Positions 1-8,662 of a stretch of DNA of 64,000 nucleotides are shown here, in pieces. The translations under genes were made by a program, and so were the position numbers. The stretch's first letter is position 1, and each line of letters starts with the position of its first letter. The stretch comes from Nostoc linckia NIES-25 (GTDB lineage: Bacteria > Cyanobacteriota > Cyanobacteriia > Cyanobacteriales > Nostocaceae). Location of the stretch: the NCBI RefSeq assembly GCF_002368035.1, contig NZ_AP018222.1, positions 2,444,471 to 2,508,470 on the forward strand, written 5' to 3'. The notes beneath the pieces were generated by a model. That model saw only the letters and a list, made by a program, of their open reading frames with translations, was not told the DNA's origin and ran no database searches.

Positions 1-501
1 TTTGTAGAAGATAGAGATTCAGAAATATTTTTACGCGAAATTTTAGCAAGTAATTCTGATTCAGCAGAACTGCTTACACGTTTAGAAATAGTTCCAGTGG
101 GACCATCCAATGTTGTTCAAATTATGGGGAATCTTGCAAAAAATAATAAACTGCCCTACAAATCGATTGCTGTGCTGGATGGAGATGTTGTCTCTAACGG
201 TAGTTGTATAACTCTTCCTGGAACTGAAGCTCCTGAACGTGTTGTATTCCAAGAACTAAAAGAAAAAGGATGGCCAGATCTTCCAGCTAGATTTGGAATT
301 GGAGCAGGCACACTTCTGACATATCTTGATGACTCTATGTTAGAACCCGATCATCACAGATGGACATCAATGGTTGGCGATCGAGTGATTAAAAGTTCAA
401 CAAGCGTCTGGGAAACTCTTGTAAATCAATGGTGTAAATCTTGCTTAAATAATGATGTGAGAGAAGCGTTGTTTAGGGAAATTAATAATGCACTAACTTA
501 A
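1..501 (+). CDS. C-terminal part of an ATPase/nuclease with a TOPRIM domain (OLD-like), 5' end outside window
   Basis: The frame is open from base 1, so only the last 166 residues are seen. The segment starts with FVEDRDSEIF, which fits the first acidic TOPRIM motif (usually VEG.xD), and about 45 residues later has VLDGD, which fits the DxD metal-binding motif. This is the layout of the C-terminal nuclease half of OLD-family or AAA ATPases with a TOPRIM domain. Known members are DNA nucleases driven by an N-terminal ABC-type ATPase, several of them phage-defence effectors. The ATPase half is not in the window, so the family is inferred from two motifs. It is followed by a toxin-antitoxin-like pair and a DNA methyltransferase, which suggests an accessory or defence-rich stretch. 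Confidence 0.6.
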   Translation, partial: FVEDRDSEIFLREILASNSDSAELLTRLEIVPVGPSNVVQIMGNLAKNNKLPYKSIAVLDGDVVSNGSCITLPGTEAPERVVFQELKEKGWPDLPARFGIGAGTLLTYLDDSMLEPDHHRWTSMVGDRVIKSSTSVWETLVNQWCKSCLNNDVREALFREINNALT

Positions 502-555
502 GAAATGCTATTTAGGTTTTGGTTCTAAAATTAAACTTTATAAACACTCAAAACC

Positions 556-786
556 ATGACAAACTGGCAAGAACGCATTACTCAAAACCCAAATTTATGT
601 CACGGTAAACCGTGCATCAAAGGAACGCGCATCATGGTATCTGTCATCCTTGATAACCTCGCCGAGGGACTGACATTTGAGGAAATTATTCAAGAGTATC
701 CACCACTGATTTTAGAAGATATTAGAGCTGCTATTGCTTATGCAGCACAATTAACCAGAGAAGAGGAATTGCTGCCACTGCGATGA
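556..786 (+). CDS. DUF433 protein, probable antitoxin-like partner
   Basis: A 76-residue protein with the standard DUF433 pattern: an N-terminal RITQNPNLCHGKPCIKGTRI stretch, then V..IL..LAEG.T.EEI...YP.L..EDI.AA..YAA. DUF433 folds as a winged-helix-like domain and is usually encoded directly upstream of a DUF5615 PIN-like protein, a pair predicted to act as antitoxin and toxin. Here the ATG of the next gene overlaps this stop codon (ATGA), so the two are almost certainly translated together. The binding role is inferred from the family, not shown by the sequence. Confidence 0.9.
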   Translation: MTNWQERITQNPNLCHGKPCIKGTRIMVSVILDNLAEGLTFEEIIQEYPPLILEDIRAAIAYAAQLTREEELLPLR

Positions 787-1151
787 ATAAAATGACAATT
801 AAACTCGATGAAAACATGGCACAAAGCCACGTCGAGTTTTTGCAGCAAGCTGGTTACAATGCTGACCGTGTTACTGATGAAGGGTTATCTGGTGCTGACG
901 ATCAAATTGTTTGGCAGCAAGTTTGCGCTGAAGAACGATTTTTCATCACTCTTGATTTAGATTTCTCTGATGTTCGCCGCTTTCCACCGGGCACTCATCC
1001 TGGTATTCTACTATTGCGTTCGCGTAACCGTAGCCGTCAGGCAGTACTAGACATTTTGTCTCGTGTTGTACAAGAACAACCCTTAGAAACCCTCAAAGGC
1101 TGTCTTGTAGTGGCAGACGAAATACACACGCGAATCAGGCGATCGCAGTGA
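783..1151 (+). CDS. DUF5615 PIN-like protein, predicted toxin of the DUF433/DUF5615 pair
   Basis: 122 residues. The N-terminal KLDENM and the central TLDLDFSD keep the acidic residues that DUF5615 proteins share with PIN-domain nucleases (D in LDEN, and the D residues of LDLDFSD), and GILLLRSRNRSR is also typical. The predicted role is an RNase-type toxin neutralised by the DUF433 protein encoded in front. The start overlaps the upstream stop by one base in an ATGA arrangement. The stop overlaps an in-frame GTG of the cyanase frame, so all three genes probably lie on one transcript. Toxic activity is an inference from family membership. Confidence 0.87.
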   Translation: MNKMTIKLDENMAQSHVEFLQQAGYNADRVTDEGLSGADDQIVWQQVCAEERFFITLDLDFSDVRRFPPGTHPGILLLRSRNRSRQAVLDILSRVVQEQPLETLKGCLVVADEIHTRIRRSQ

Positions 1152-1159
1152 TACCATAT

Positions 1160-1624
1160 ATGGAAAATCAGAGGAGTTCTCAGGTGTCTATTCCCGAAAT
1201 TACCGAAAAGCTATTAGCAGCAAAACAAGAGAAAGGGCTAAGCTTTGGCGATTTAGAGAAAATTCTCGGACGCGATGAAGTATGGATTGCTGCTATCATC
1301 TACCGTCAAGCTAGTGCTTCCCCAGAAGAAGCCAAGTTATTAGTCGATGCACTGGAACTACCTCCAATTTATATTAACGAGTTGACACAATACCCTGTAA
1401 AAGGATTAGGCCCAGTTGTACCAACCGACCCACTGATTTATCGTTTCTACGAAATTATGCAGGTGTACGGGTTTCCAATTAAAGCCGTGATTCACGACAA
1501 ATTCGGCGATGGAATTATGAGCGCTATTGACTTTACTTTAGATGTAGAGAAAGAAGAAGACCCTAAAGGCGATCGCGTTAAAATCGTTATGTCTGGTAAA
1601 TTTCTACCATACAAAAAATGGTAG
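1160..1624 (+). CDS. cynS: cyanate hydratase (cyanase)
   Basis: Cyanase converts cyanate and bicarbonate to carbamate and CO2, releasing ammonia and detoxifying cyanate; the known enzyme is a cytosolic decamer. The product has the N-terminal helical DNA-binding-like domain and the strongly conserved C-terminal part: PTDPLIYRFYEIMQVYG carries the catalytic Arg and Glu, FGDGIMSAIDF carries the catalytic Ser, and the chain ends in KFLPYKKW. I take ATG 1160 as the start (154 residues, normal for the family); the frame is open to GTG 1148, which overlaps the previous stop. There is no clear Shine-Dalgarno, so translation may depend on coupling to the upstream gene. Cyanase directly behind a toxin-antitoxin-like pair is unusual. 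Confidence 0.95.
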   Translation: MENQRSSQVSIPEITEKLLAAKQEKGLSFGDLEKILGRDEVWIAAIIYRQASASPEEAKLLVDALELPPIYINELTQYPVKGLGPVVPTDPLIYRFYEIMQVYGFPIKAVIHDKFGDGIMSAIDFTLDVEKEEDPKGDRVKIVMSGKFLPYKKW

Positions 1625-1675
1625 TGTCTCAATAAAACAAGTTATAACTATAAAACTGAGATAACTTGATAAATC

Positions 1676-2608
1676 TTGCAAGAAGAACCAATCACGTCAC
1701 CAAAAAAAGTAACTTTTAATCCCTACTATACCCAGCAAAACGGAGCAGTATATTTAGGTGATAGTCTGAAACTGATTAAGTTTATTGATGATAATAGTAT
1801 TAATTTAATTATCACCTCACCGCCATTTGCCCTCACGCGTAAAAAAGAATACGGTAACGAAACTGCTGAAAAATATATCGAGTGGTTTCTGCCTTTTGCC
1901 TATGAATTTAAAAGAGTACTGGCAGATAATGGCTCATTTGTAGTGGATTTAGGCGGTGCTTACTTACCTGGTAATCCCGTGCGGAGTATCTATCAATACG
2001 AACTTTTAGTTAGATTGTGTAAGGAAGTAGGTTTCTTTCTCGCTCAAGAATTCTATCACTATAATCCGGCTCGACTGCCAACCCCTGCTGAATGGGTGAC
2101 AATCAGGCGCATTCGTGTCAAAGATTCAGTAAATACAGTTTGGTGGCTGTCCAAAACACCAAATCCTAAAGCAGATAATAGAAAAGTTTTAAAACCCTAT
2201 AGCCAAAGTATGAAGCAATTACTTAAAAATGGCTATCAGGCGAAAATACGTCCTAGCGGACATGATATTTCTGACAAATTTCAAAAAGATAATCAAGGTG
2301 CAATCCCGCCAAATTTGCTTGAAATTGCGAATACTGAATCAAATAGCGTTTATTTACGACGCTGCAAAACAGCAGAAATCAGACCTCATCCAGCACGTTT
2401 TCCTCAAAGATTCGCAGAGTTTTTCATCAAATTTTTAACTGATGAAGGTGATATAGTTTTAGACCCATTTGCAGGTTCTAACACAACTGGGTTTGTTGCT
2501 CAGATTCTCCAACGCCGATGGATTTCTTTTGAAATTAATGAGGATTATGTAATGGGAAGTCGTTATCGTTTTACTCAAGACTCAGATTATCCCAAGAGCG
2601 ACGAATGA
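1676..2608 (+). CDS. site-specific DNA methyltransferase, PvuII-like (N4-cytosine, beta class)
   Basis: The catalytic motif IV TSPPF lies near residue 48 and the SAM-binding motif I, DPFAGSNTTG, near residue 262, the IV-before-I order of beta-class amino-methyltransferases. Several stretches closely resemble what I remember of M.PvuII (N4-cytosine, CAGCTG): TSPPFAL.RKKEYGN, VKD.VNTVWW.SKT, RPSGHDI, IPPNLLEI.NTESNS.YL and HPARFP..F.EFFIK.LT. The only start I can see is TTG 1676, just after an in-frame TAA at 1670; no ATG lies close by. No restriction endonuclease or controller gene is adjacent, so it appears to be a solitary methyltransferase. The exact target is inferred from resemblance only. 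Confidence 0.9.
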   Translation: MQEEPITSPKKVTFNPYYTQQNGAVYLGDSLKLIKFIDDNSINLIITSPPFALTRKKEYGNETAEKYIEWFLPFAYEFKRVLADNGSFVVDLGGAYLPGNPVRSIYQYELLVRLCKEVGFFLAQEFYHYNPARLPTPAEWVTIRRIRVKDSVNTVWWLSKTPNPKADNRKVLKPYSQSMKQLLKNGYQAKIRPSGHDISDKFQKDNQGAIPPNLLEIANTESNSVYLRRCKTAEIRPHPARFPQRFAEFFIKFLTDEGDIVLDPFAGSNTTGFVAQILQRRWISFEINEDYVMGSRYRFTQDSDYPKSDE

Positions 2609-2654
2609 AAAGTGAAGAGTTAAAGTTTATAACTCATAAATAATAGCTATTCAC

Positions 2655-2849
2655 TTAAATTTCTCCATTCACTTGCATTTGATGAACTCGATCTGCCAAC
2701 TCTTGACGACCTTGGTCATCTAGTTTATCAATCGCCAACATACCCATAAGAATAACTTCTTTCAGGGTCAAACGTGTCGAATGTGCCTGTTTTTGCACAA
2801 TCTCCTTAATAATGGGACTAACACCAATCGCTGTACTAGCTCTAGCCAC
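2655..2849 (-). CDS. small hypothetical protein
   Basis: A 64-residue frame starting at GTG, convergent with the methyltransferase. The predicted chain is helical, with TLKEVILMGMLAIDKLDDQGRQEL in the middle, and could be a small DNA-binding or regulatory protein, but I recognise no family. No clear Shine-Dalgarno precedes the GTG. It sits where a cognate restriction gene might be expected, but is far too small and has no nuclease motif. It may not be a real gene. Confidence 0.45.
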   Translation of the reverse strand: MARASTAIGVSPIIKEIVQKQAHSTRLTLKEVILMGMLAIDKLDDQGRQELADRVHQMQVNGEI

Positions 2850-3460
2850 GGAAGAAACAACACTAATGATTCAGCCTAAATCTTAGCACTTTCAATGAAG
2901 TTATTCTCTATAGTTAAAACTTAATTCAAATGTGTTTCAACTCATACTTCCACGAGCAAACATAAATTTCAAATTTTGTACATAGAGAACTACAACAGAA
3001 GTATACAGTATTATCCTACTCTCAGAAAATTTTCGTTAGATCTGCGATCGCAGCATCAAACCTAAAAATTAACTTTTGAATAAATTTAGCTATTGTAATA
3101 CGAAAGTTACAAGTATACTATTTGACAAAATTTTTGCTCAGTCTAGAAATTAACTGAGAATATAAGGTTTTTGGAGCGAGTTATCAAAGTTCAAGTATTC
3201 TTAACTGAAACTGGGTGATTGAGATATTAAGTAGAATGGCGCAAAAAAATCGAAGTATGTAACGGAAAGTAAACTTGCTTCCACTCTTTCTTCTGCCTGG
3301 TGATTGAGCGTACCTCGACTTCTCTACGAGACGCTACGCTTAGCTTGCTTCCCCTGAAGGTACGCTCAGCATAGTCGAAGTGCTGTCTCCTACCTTGTCA
3401 TAACAACAATTTTCAACACCGACCTACTTATGCCAATACCATTGACAGGTAACTTTTAAG
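2850..3460. other. intergenic stretch, AT-rich, one Nostoc-type palindromic repeat
   Basis: No gene is supported here. Most of it is AT-rich sequence without a convincing frame. The one structured part is the palindromic repeat at 3306-3378, described separately. Confidence 0.6.
3306..3378. repeat. interspersed palindromic repeat
   Basis: GAGCGTACCT (3306-3315) is matched by its exact reverse complement AGGTACGCTC (3358-3367). Next to these, CGACT (3316-3320) faces AGTCG (3373-3377). The spacer reads like the short 'gagacgctacgc' repeats scattered in Nostoc genomes. No coding role is seen. Confidence 0.7.
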
Positions 3461-3673
3461 CTATTCTTCTAAAATTTCTACTAACTCCTCAATGGTTACC
3501 TCAAAGGTGCGAGCCAATTTGTGAATCGCAGTAAAGTCAACTGTTGTCATTGCTGGACGACGAGCATAACTTCTAACTGTGCTGTAAATTACCCCAGAAC
3601 GGTCAGAAACTTCCTTGAGTGTCCATCCTTTCTCTTGTGCTAGTTCTCGAATCTTCAATCTCACTAATCCCAT
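3461..3673 (-). CDS. small XRE-type helix-turn-helix regulator
   Basis: About 70 residues that are almost entirely one XRE/Cro-type DNA-binding domain: IRELAQEKGWTLKEVSDRSG (helices 1-2) followed by STVRSYAR (recognition helix), then a C-terminal FEVTIEELVEILEE. Proteins of this size are common in cyanobacteria and some serve as antitoxins; no toxin frame is adjacent. The frame is open to GTG 3697, with ATGs at 3691 and 3673. I prefer 3673 because MGLVRLKIREL is the usual beginning of this family. No operator can be named. Confidence 0.8.
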   Translation of the reverse strand: MGLVRLKIRELAQEKGWTLKEVSDRSGVIYSTVRSYARRPAMTTVDFTAIHKLARTFEVTIEELVEILEE

Positions 3674-3822
3674 ATTTGATAACTGATGCATTTGCACCGC
3701 TCAATTTCATATGAGAAATCAAAAGGCGTAGAGGTTTTGCGTCTTGTAGTCAGACATCGCCTCTTGGTTAATCAGACTTTCATGCGTTCGCGAAGTGACT
3801 CTCAAAGAGTAACGCCACTTAC

Positions 3823-3860
3823 TGAAATCTAGAAACCTGAAATCTAGAAACCTGAAATCA
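3823..3860. repeat. short tandem repeat, 15-bp unit, about 2.5 copies
   Basis: TGAAATCTAGAAACC occurs at 3823-3837 and 3838-3852, and its first half occurs again at 3853-3859. The rest of 3698-4225 is non-coding, contains another short repeat around 3781-3815 (GCGTTCGCGAAG and ACTCTCAAAGAGT), and shows no gene. Confidence 0.8.
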
Positions 3861-4225
3861 AACCCTTATCCCGTATATTAGCAACATCAAAAGCAAAAAC
3901 CTCTATCCTGAGATTGCCAAAAACCATCTACCGATCGCTAAGTTTGCAGCCACTTACAATATTTGTCACAACCAAGTTGTGGCAAGTCATCCTTTGGTGA
4001 AAATATTCCTTTGAGTAAAAGTATTCTCACAAACCCGACTCATCTACCACCGAGAAAACCCTACTTTAAAGAGATCGTAAATTGTCCAATATAATCTCGC
4101 GAACACGCTTTACAGAAATATACAGTGTAAATAAGAATAATAATTTGACCTAAGTAAAATTATCCTGAATACAGCCAGCTAATGCTGTCATAGGAAAAAG
4201 CAGTGAGTAGAGGAGAGATAAAGCG

Positions 4226-5302
4226 ATGAGGGACCCTTATCTGTTGGCAGCAGGCTTGTTAACAGGATTGGCAATACCAGCATCGGCTCTTCCGCACCTG
4301 TCGATTGTCTTGCCGCAAAATTCTAGATTTCTTTGGGATTTAAAACAAGGTTCTCCGGCAATAGTCAGCACAAGAATTATCAACAGCGTCGATTTTTCCT
4401 TACCGGAACTCAGCGGACAAGTCCTGCAACCCTTAGAAATTTCCCAGCCGACAGCAGGCGAGCAAAACATCAAGAGTATTGATTCCTCATCACCAGAACT
4501 CAGTAGCCAGGGATTACCTGCTGCTGCAACAGAGCCAGCATCATCACTCAACCCAAGTGCCCAAGCAGCTACTATTTCACTGACATCTGGCAATCAACTT
4601 TATTACCAAAGATTGGCGGCTCTGAAAACAGGTCAGATTTATACACGCGGCGATAGTGAGAATTTGCGATCGTTGTGGGAGTCAATCAAGAAGCGTCAAC
4701 TAACTTATGAAGACTGGAAAAGCCTACTAGCTTTAGAAGCAAGAGCCATTGCTCAAGGTCAAGGTACAAATCACCTGAGTATTTTAGTTGGTGATTCGCT
4801 AAGTATGTGGTTTCCCAGAGAAAAATTACCTAGTGGGAAATTATGGCTCAATCAAGGCATATCTGGAGATACTTCCGCTGGCGTTTTAAAAAGACTGGGA
4901 GCATTTTCAGCAACTCGGCCGGATGTAATTTACATCATGGCTGGGATTAACGACTTACGAAAAGGCGATAGCGATCGCGCAATTTTGAGTAATTATCGCC
5001 GAATCGTCCGCCGCTTACGACAAAATCACCCCAAAGCTCAAATTATTGTTCAATCAATTTTGCCGACTCGCTTACCAAAACTCTCCAATAGCCACATTCG
5101 TAAAATTAACGCCCAACTAGCTCAAATTGCCAAAGAAGAAGGCGCGAATTATCTCAATATTTATAGTTGGTTTTCAGATATGGAAGGTAATTTACGCCAA
5201 GAATTAACCACAGACGGCTTGCATCTTTCCCAAGAGGGGTATGATGTGTGGCAATCGGCACTTCAGCAGATAGAATACAAGTTGACTCAACGCCAGAATT
5301 GA
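4226..5302 (+). CDS. secreted SGNH/GDSL-type esterase
   Basis: 358 residues. The N-terminus (LLAAGLLTGLAIPASA) looks like a signal peptide, so the enzyme probably acts outside the cytoplasm. Residues about 25-125 are a Ser/Pro-rich, low-conservation linker. The C-terminal part has the SGNH blocks in order: VGDSLS (catalytic Ser), NQGISGDTS (block II Gly), AGINDLRKGD (block III, Asn) and DGLHLSQEGYDVW (Asp and His). Such enzymes cleave acyl or acetyl esters of lipids or polysaccharides; the substrate cannot be read from the sequence. A clear GGAGAG ribosome site lies just before ATG 4226. The gene stands alone. Confidence 0.88.
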   Translation: MRDPYLLAAGLLTGLAIPASALPHLSIVLPQNSRFLWDLKQGSPAIVSTRIINSVDFSLPELSGQVLQPLEISQPTAGEQNIKSIDSSSPELSSQGLPAAATEPASSLNPSAQAATISLTSGNQLYYQRLAALKTGQIYTRGDSENLRSLWESIKKRQLTYEDWKSLLALEARAIAQGQGTNHLSILVGDSLSMWFPREKLPSGKLWLNQGISGDTSAGVLKRLGAFSATRPDVIYIMAGINDLRKGDSDRAILSNYRRIVRRLRQNHPKAQIIVQSILPTRLPKLSNSHIRKINAQLAQIAKEEGANYLNIYSWFSDMEGNLRQELTTDGLHLSQEGYDVWQSALQQIEYKLTQRQN

Positions 5303-5421
5303 GCGATCGCTTCTTTCCCAGAGGTACTCCATTGGTGGCGATCGTTCTCATAAAGGCTAATTGTACAAAATTGTGGGTTTACCAGAAGCGATAAATCGCC
5401 GTCTCTACAAGTGTTTTGGTC

Positions 5422-6264
5422 TTATTTGAACTGTATTGCTTTAACGCCCGCAACTTCCCGATTTAAGACTTGATTCAACTTACCGCTACGATAACCTTCT
5501 AAATCCAAGGTTACGTAAATAAATCCAAAATCTTGAAATGCGTTAACTAATATTTGTAAATCAGTCTTTAACACAAACTCTTTAATCTGTTCTGGTAGTA
5601 ATTCAATGCGTGCTGTATCGCCTTCGGAACGCACCCGTAAATTCTGCCAACCCAGCTTTCTTAAGAAAATTTCGGCTCTACCAACTCGTTGCAACTTAGC
5701 TACAGTAATTTCCTCACCGTAGGGAAAGCGAGAACTCAAACAAGGTTGAGCAGGTTTATCCCACCAAGGTAAATTCAGTTGTTGCGAAAGTTGCCGGACT
5801 TCAACTTTGCTGACACCTACTTCTGCTAAAGGCGATCGCGCACCTCTTTCTTTCGCTGCTTGAATTCCTGGGCGATAATCATGCAAATCATCGGCATTCA
5901 CCCCATCAACTACATAGGGATAACCCAACTCTAAAGCCAAAGGTTTGAGAGTGTCGTGCAATTCACTTTTGCAAAAATAACAACGGTTTACTGGGTTAGA
6001 GGTGTAATTGGCGTTCTCCATCTCATGAGTTTGGACGATTTGATGACGAATCCCAATAGTTGCAGCTTGAATTTTGGCGTCTTCTAACTCTTCTGGCAAC
6101 AGCGAAGGAGAAACAGCAGTCACAGCCAAAGCGCGATCGCCCAACACATCATAAGCAATTTTGGCAACCAAAGTGCTATCAACGCCGCCAGAGTAGGCAA
6201 TTAACGCCTGCTCCATTTCTTGAAATAAAGCTCTTAATTGCTCCAATTTTTCTGTCAGCATCAT
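5422..6264 (-). CDS. larE: ATP-dependent sacrificial sulfur transferase LarE
   Basis: LarE adenylates the carboxylates of a pyridinium dinucleotide and donates sulfur from its own cysteine while making the nickel-pincer cofactor. The 280-residue product has the PP-loop SGGVDST at residues 25-31 and Cys175 in PAQPCLSSRFPYG, at the position of the sacrificial Cys176 of Lactobacillus LarE. It also has Cys95 and Cys98 in NRCYFC, which some family members use for cluster chemistry. No larB, larC or larA is nearby, so the cofactor's partners must be encoded elsewhere or the protein serves another sulfur-transfer route. Length is normal. Confidence 0.93.
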   Translation of the reverse strand: MMLTEKLEQLRALFQEMEQALIAYSGGVDSTLVAKIAYDVLGDRALAVTAVSPSLLPEELEDAKIQAATIGIRHQIVQTHEMENANYTSNPVNRCYFCKSELHDTLKPLALELGYPYVVDGVNADDLHDYRPGIQAAKERGARSPLAEVGVSKVEVRQLSQQLNLPWWDKPAQPCLSSRFPYGEEITVAKLQRVGRAEIFLRKLGWQNLRVRSEGDTARIELLPEQIKEFVLKTDLQILVNAFQDFGFIYVTLDLEGYRSGKLNQVLNREVAGVKAIQFK

Positions 6265-6329
6265 TTCTTAACCCCGCCATAACCTGATAGCACCCAACAA
6301 ATCTTATTGTAGTCATTAGTCAAAAGCCT

Positions 6330-6640
6330 TTGGGTATGGGAAAAGGGAAAAGGGTAAGGGGTAAAGGAGAAGAGACAGAGATCAATACTGCTCGGTTAAC
6401 CATTTTTAACTCGGCATTGGGTTTGGGGAAAAGGTTAAAGGGTAAAGGTTAAAGGTTTTTTCTTTCCCCTTTCCCCTTTCCCCTTTTCCCCAAAACCCGA
6501 CAAGTATTGAGACAGAGATTGACACTCCACCGCCCTAAAAGGACGGGGTTTTAGACCCATTTTTTTGATAATTACTGAATATATTTTCTTGTTTCCTTTT
6601 CCCTTTCCCCTTTTCCCCTTACCCTTAGCGAAGCCATCTC
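6330..6640. repeat. G-rich/C-rich interspersed repeats and a hairpin resembling an IS200/IS605 end
   Basis: GGGAAAAGG / CCTTTCCCC type runs flank the segment (6337-6380, 6427-6490, 6590-6625) and are the low-complexity repeats common between Nostoc genes. At about 6519-6556, TTGACACTCCACCGCCCTAA followed by AGGACGGGG can fold into a hairpin and resembles the sequence often seen at ends of cyanobacterial IS200/IS605-type elements. No transposase frame is present, so at most this is a remnant. Confidence 0.5.
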
Positions 6641-6641
6641 C

Positions 6642-8483
6642 CTACTCCCCATCAATCGAGTTTGGTACTTTACTATACTTAGCTACCAAACTGGCTAAAA
6701 GTGGTAAATCAATTGGTTTAGAAATATAATCATTTACTCCAGCGGCAAGACAAGTTTCGCGATCGCCTTTCATCGCCATTGCCGTTTGAGCAATCACTGG
6801 AATGTTTTGATACTGAGGATTTTCCCGTAGTTCCTGCACCAACTTCAGACCATTTCCATCTGGCAAGTAAACGTCCATTAAAATTACTGCTGGCTCTTGC
6901 TGTGTTAAGGCTTCCCACATTTTTGCAGCACTCTTAGCCCAAGCCACTTTATATCCCAATTTAGATAGATAAATTTGCATCAAATCGCCGTTGGGTAAGT
7001 CATTTTCCACCAGCAATATGTGAGGAGACGAACTAGGAATAACGGGCAAAGCAGATAAAGAACATTTTACTTCCCCTGCTTCCCCTGCTTCCCCTGCCTG
7101 CCTTGCTTCCTTCAGGGGAAGCACCAGGGTAAAACGCGAACCCCGATCTAGCTCAGATTCCACTTTCACCAAACCACCGTGAATTTCAGCGAGTTTGCGA
7201 GTCACTGCTAAACCCAAACCAGTACCTTCAACACTTGCTACAGCGTTAGCAATTTGGAAATAGGGATGAAACAGTAGAGCTTGGTCTTCTGGGGATATAC
7301 CAGTGCCAGTATCCCAAACTGTAAAATGCACAAATGCGCCTTCGCTAGCAACCCGTAACCCAACACTACCTTTGCTAGTGAACTTTAAAGCGTTGAAGAG
7401 TAAATTCAACAGCATTTGCTTGAGTCGTAAGGGATCGGCTACTAAAGTTGAGGTATCCGGGTCGAGTTCTAGGACTAATTTCAAACCTTTATTAGCGGCT
7501 TTTTCTTTCACCAGCGCTAAAACATTGCTACACAGCAGTGGCAAATCTACTGTTTCCCATTGCACTTCTAGTTGATTGGCTTCAATTTTAGAGAGATCTA
7601 AAATATCATTAATCAAAGCTAGCAAGTGCTTGCCGCTAGACTGAATGATATTTAAGTACTCTTGCTGACGTTCTTTACTAGGTTCGTAGCCTTGTGCTAA
7701 TAGCAAATGGGTAAACCCGATAATCGAACTTAGCGGTGTGCGAATTTCGTGACTGGTGTTTGCCAAAAACTGATTTTTAAGTTGATTAGTGCGCTCCAAT
7801 TCTTGATTAGAGCTACTTAGCTGTTCGTACCGTTGCTGCCAAGATAGTATGTGCCTCAGTTGTAGCAAAGCCGTATTACACTGCTTAGCAGACCTGGCCA
7901 TGAATTGCGATCTCAACTGAGCTTGCGATGCAACGAGTGGCTCAGAATCAGGCCTTAGCGCTACTGTGGCGATAACTAGCCAGCCGATGACGCCACCAGA
8001 ATCATCAGTTAACCGCCAAGCATTCGGTATTTGTTGATTCTCAAGCTGCTGCAAATCTTTGATTTCTATGGTCTGTTGCAATCTCAACGGCAGCTTTTTT
8101 TCTGCTGTCACCGTTACTTCCAACAGTGGAGGTTGTGAGCCGGAAAATTGGGAACGAGAAACATAGCGAACTGTAGCAAAAGTCTGGCGTGGCTCAAGCA
8201 GAGCCACACCTACGGCAAACTGGACAAACGCCACATGGCTGGTGTCCACAGCAGTGTTAATTTCGTCAATTAGAGTTTGGAAAAATTCTGCTTCTGTGGC
8301 TAGCGACTGTGAGACAGTATTACAAGCACAAAGCAGGCGATCGTTAAGGCGATTTTGCAACTGGTTTAAACTTTTCTCCAGCCACAAATCGGCGCGAACT
8401 TGTTGAATTGTTGTCAAAAGTTTTGGCGTTGCATCTATCTGTGAGTTCTGTTCTGGTAAGCTTGAATACTGCTGCATGGTCAA
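6642..8483 (-). CDS. hybrid sensor histidine kinase with C-terminal receiver
   Basis: 613 residues. An N-terminal region of about 200 residues, possibly GAF-like, is followed by a coiled linker, the HisKA H-box NTSHEIRTPLSS (His near residue 245), an HATPase domain (LKFTSKG, DTGTGIS, GTGLGLAV) and a receiver domain ending the protein (LLVEND, LMDVYLPDGNG with the phosphoacceptor Asp near residue 538, and KPID). There is no transmembrane segment, so it is probably a cytoplasmic sensor. The linker between kinase and receiver contains AGEAGEAGE, encoded by three exact 9-bp repeats at 7071-7097. A dedicated downstream regulator is not obvious. The gene diverges from the permease gene at 8663. Confidence 0.92.
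   Translation of the reverse strand: MTMQQYSSLPEQNSQIDATPKLLTTIQQVRADLWLEKSLNQLQNRLNDRLLCACNTVSQSLATEAEFFQTLIDEINTAVDTSHVAFVQFAVGVALLEPRQTFATVRYVSRSQFSGSQPPLLEVTVTAEKKLPLRLQQTIEIKDLQQLENQQIPNAWRLTDDSGGVIGWLVIATVALRPDSEPLVASQAQLRSQFMARSAKQCNTALLQLRHILSWQQRYEQLSSSNQELERTNQLKNQFLANTSHEIRTPLSSIIGFTHLLLAQGYEPSKERQQEYLNIIQSSGKHLLALINDILDLSKIEANQLEVQWETVDLPLLCSNVLALVKEKAANKGLKLVLELDPDTSTLVADPLRLKQMLLNLLFNALKFTSKGSVGLRVASEGAFVHFTVWDTGTGISPEDQALLFHPYFQIANAVASVEGTGLGLAVTRKLAEIHGGLVKVESELDRGSRFTLVLPLKEARQAGEAGEAGEVKCSLSALPVIPSSSPHILLVENDLPNGDLMQIYLSKLGYKVAWAKSAAKMWEALTQQEPAVILMDVYLPDGNGLKLVQELRENPQYQNIPVIAQTAMAMKGDRETCLAAGVNDYISKPIDLPLLASLVAKYSKVPNSIDGE
7071..7097. repeat. 9-bp tandem repeat inside a coding linker
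   Basis: Three perfect TTCCCCTGC copies (7071-7079, 7080-7088, 7089-7097). Because the unit is 9 bp they add Ala-Gly-Glu units to the kinase linker without shifting the frame. Confidence 0.9.
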
Positions 8484-8662
8484 CTAGACCGCTGAACAAA
8501 TTGAGCTTTGCATAAAAATCCGAATAGGATTCTATGTTATGTGGGCGGGCAATCCTTTTTTATTTATAAACCATAACTTATGGTGTCGGGTTTAGCACCT
8601 AAACCTCAAAAAATAATTGTACAAAGGAATGATTTCAAAATTTTTTCTAGCAACTTCAGACT

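Noticed and set aside
6519..6556. IS200/IS605-like element
   Set aside because: Only an end-like hairpin is seen, with no TnpA or TnpB frame; kept as a repeat rather than a mobile element.
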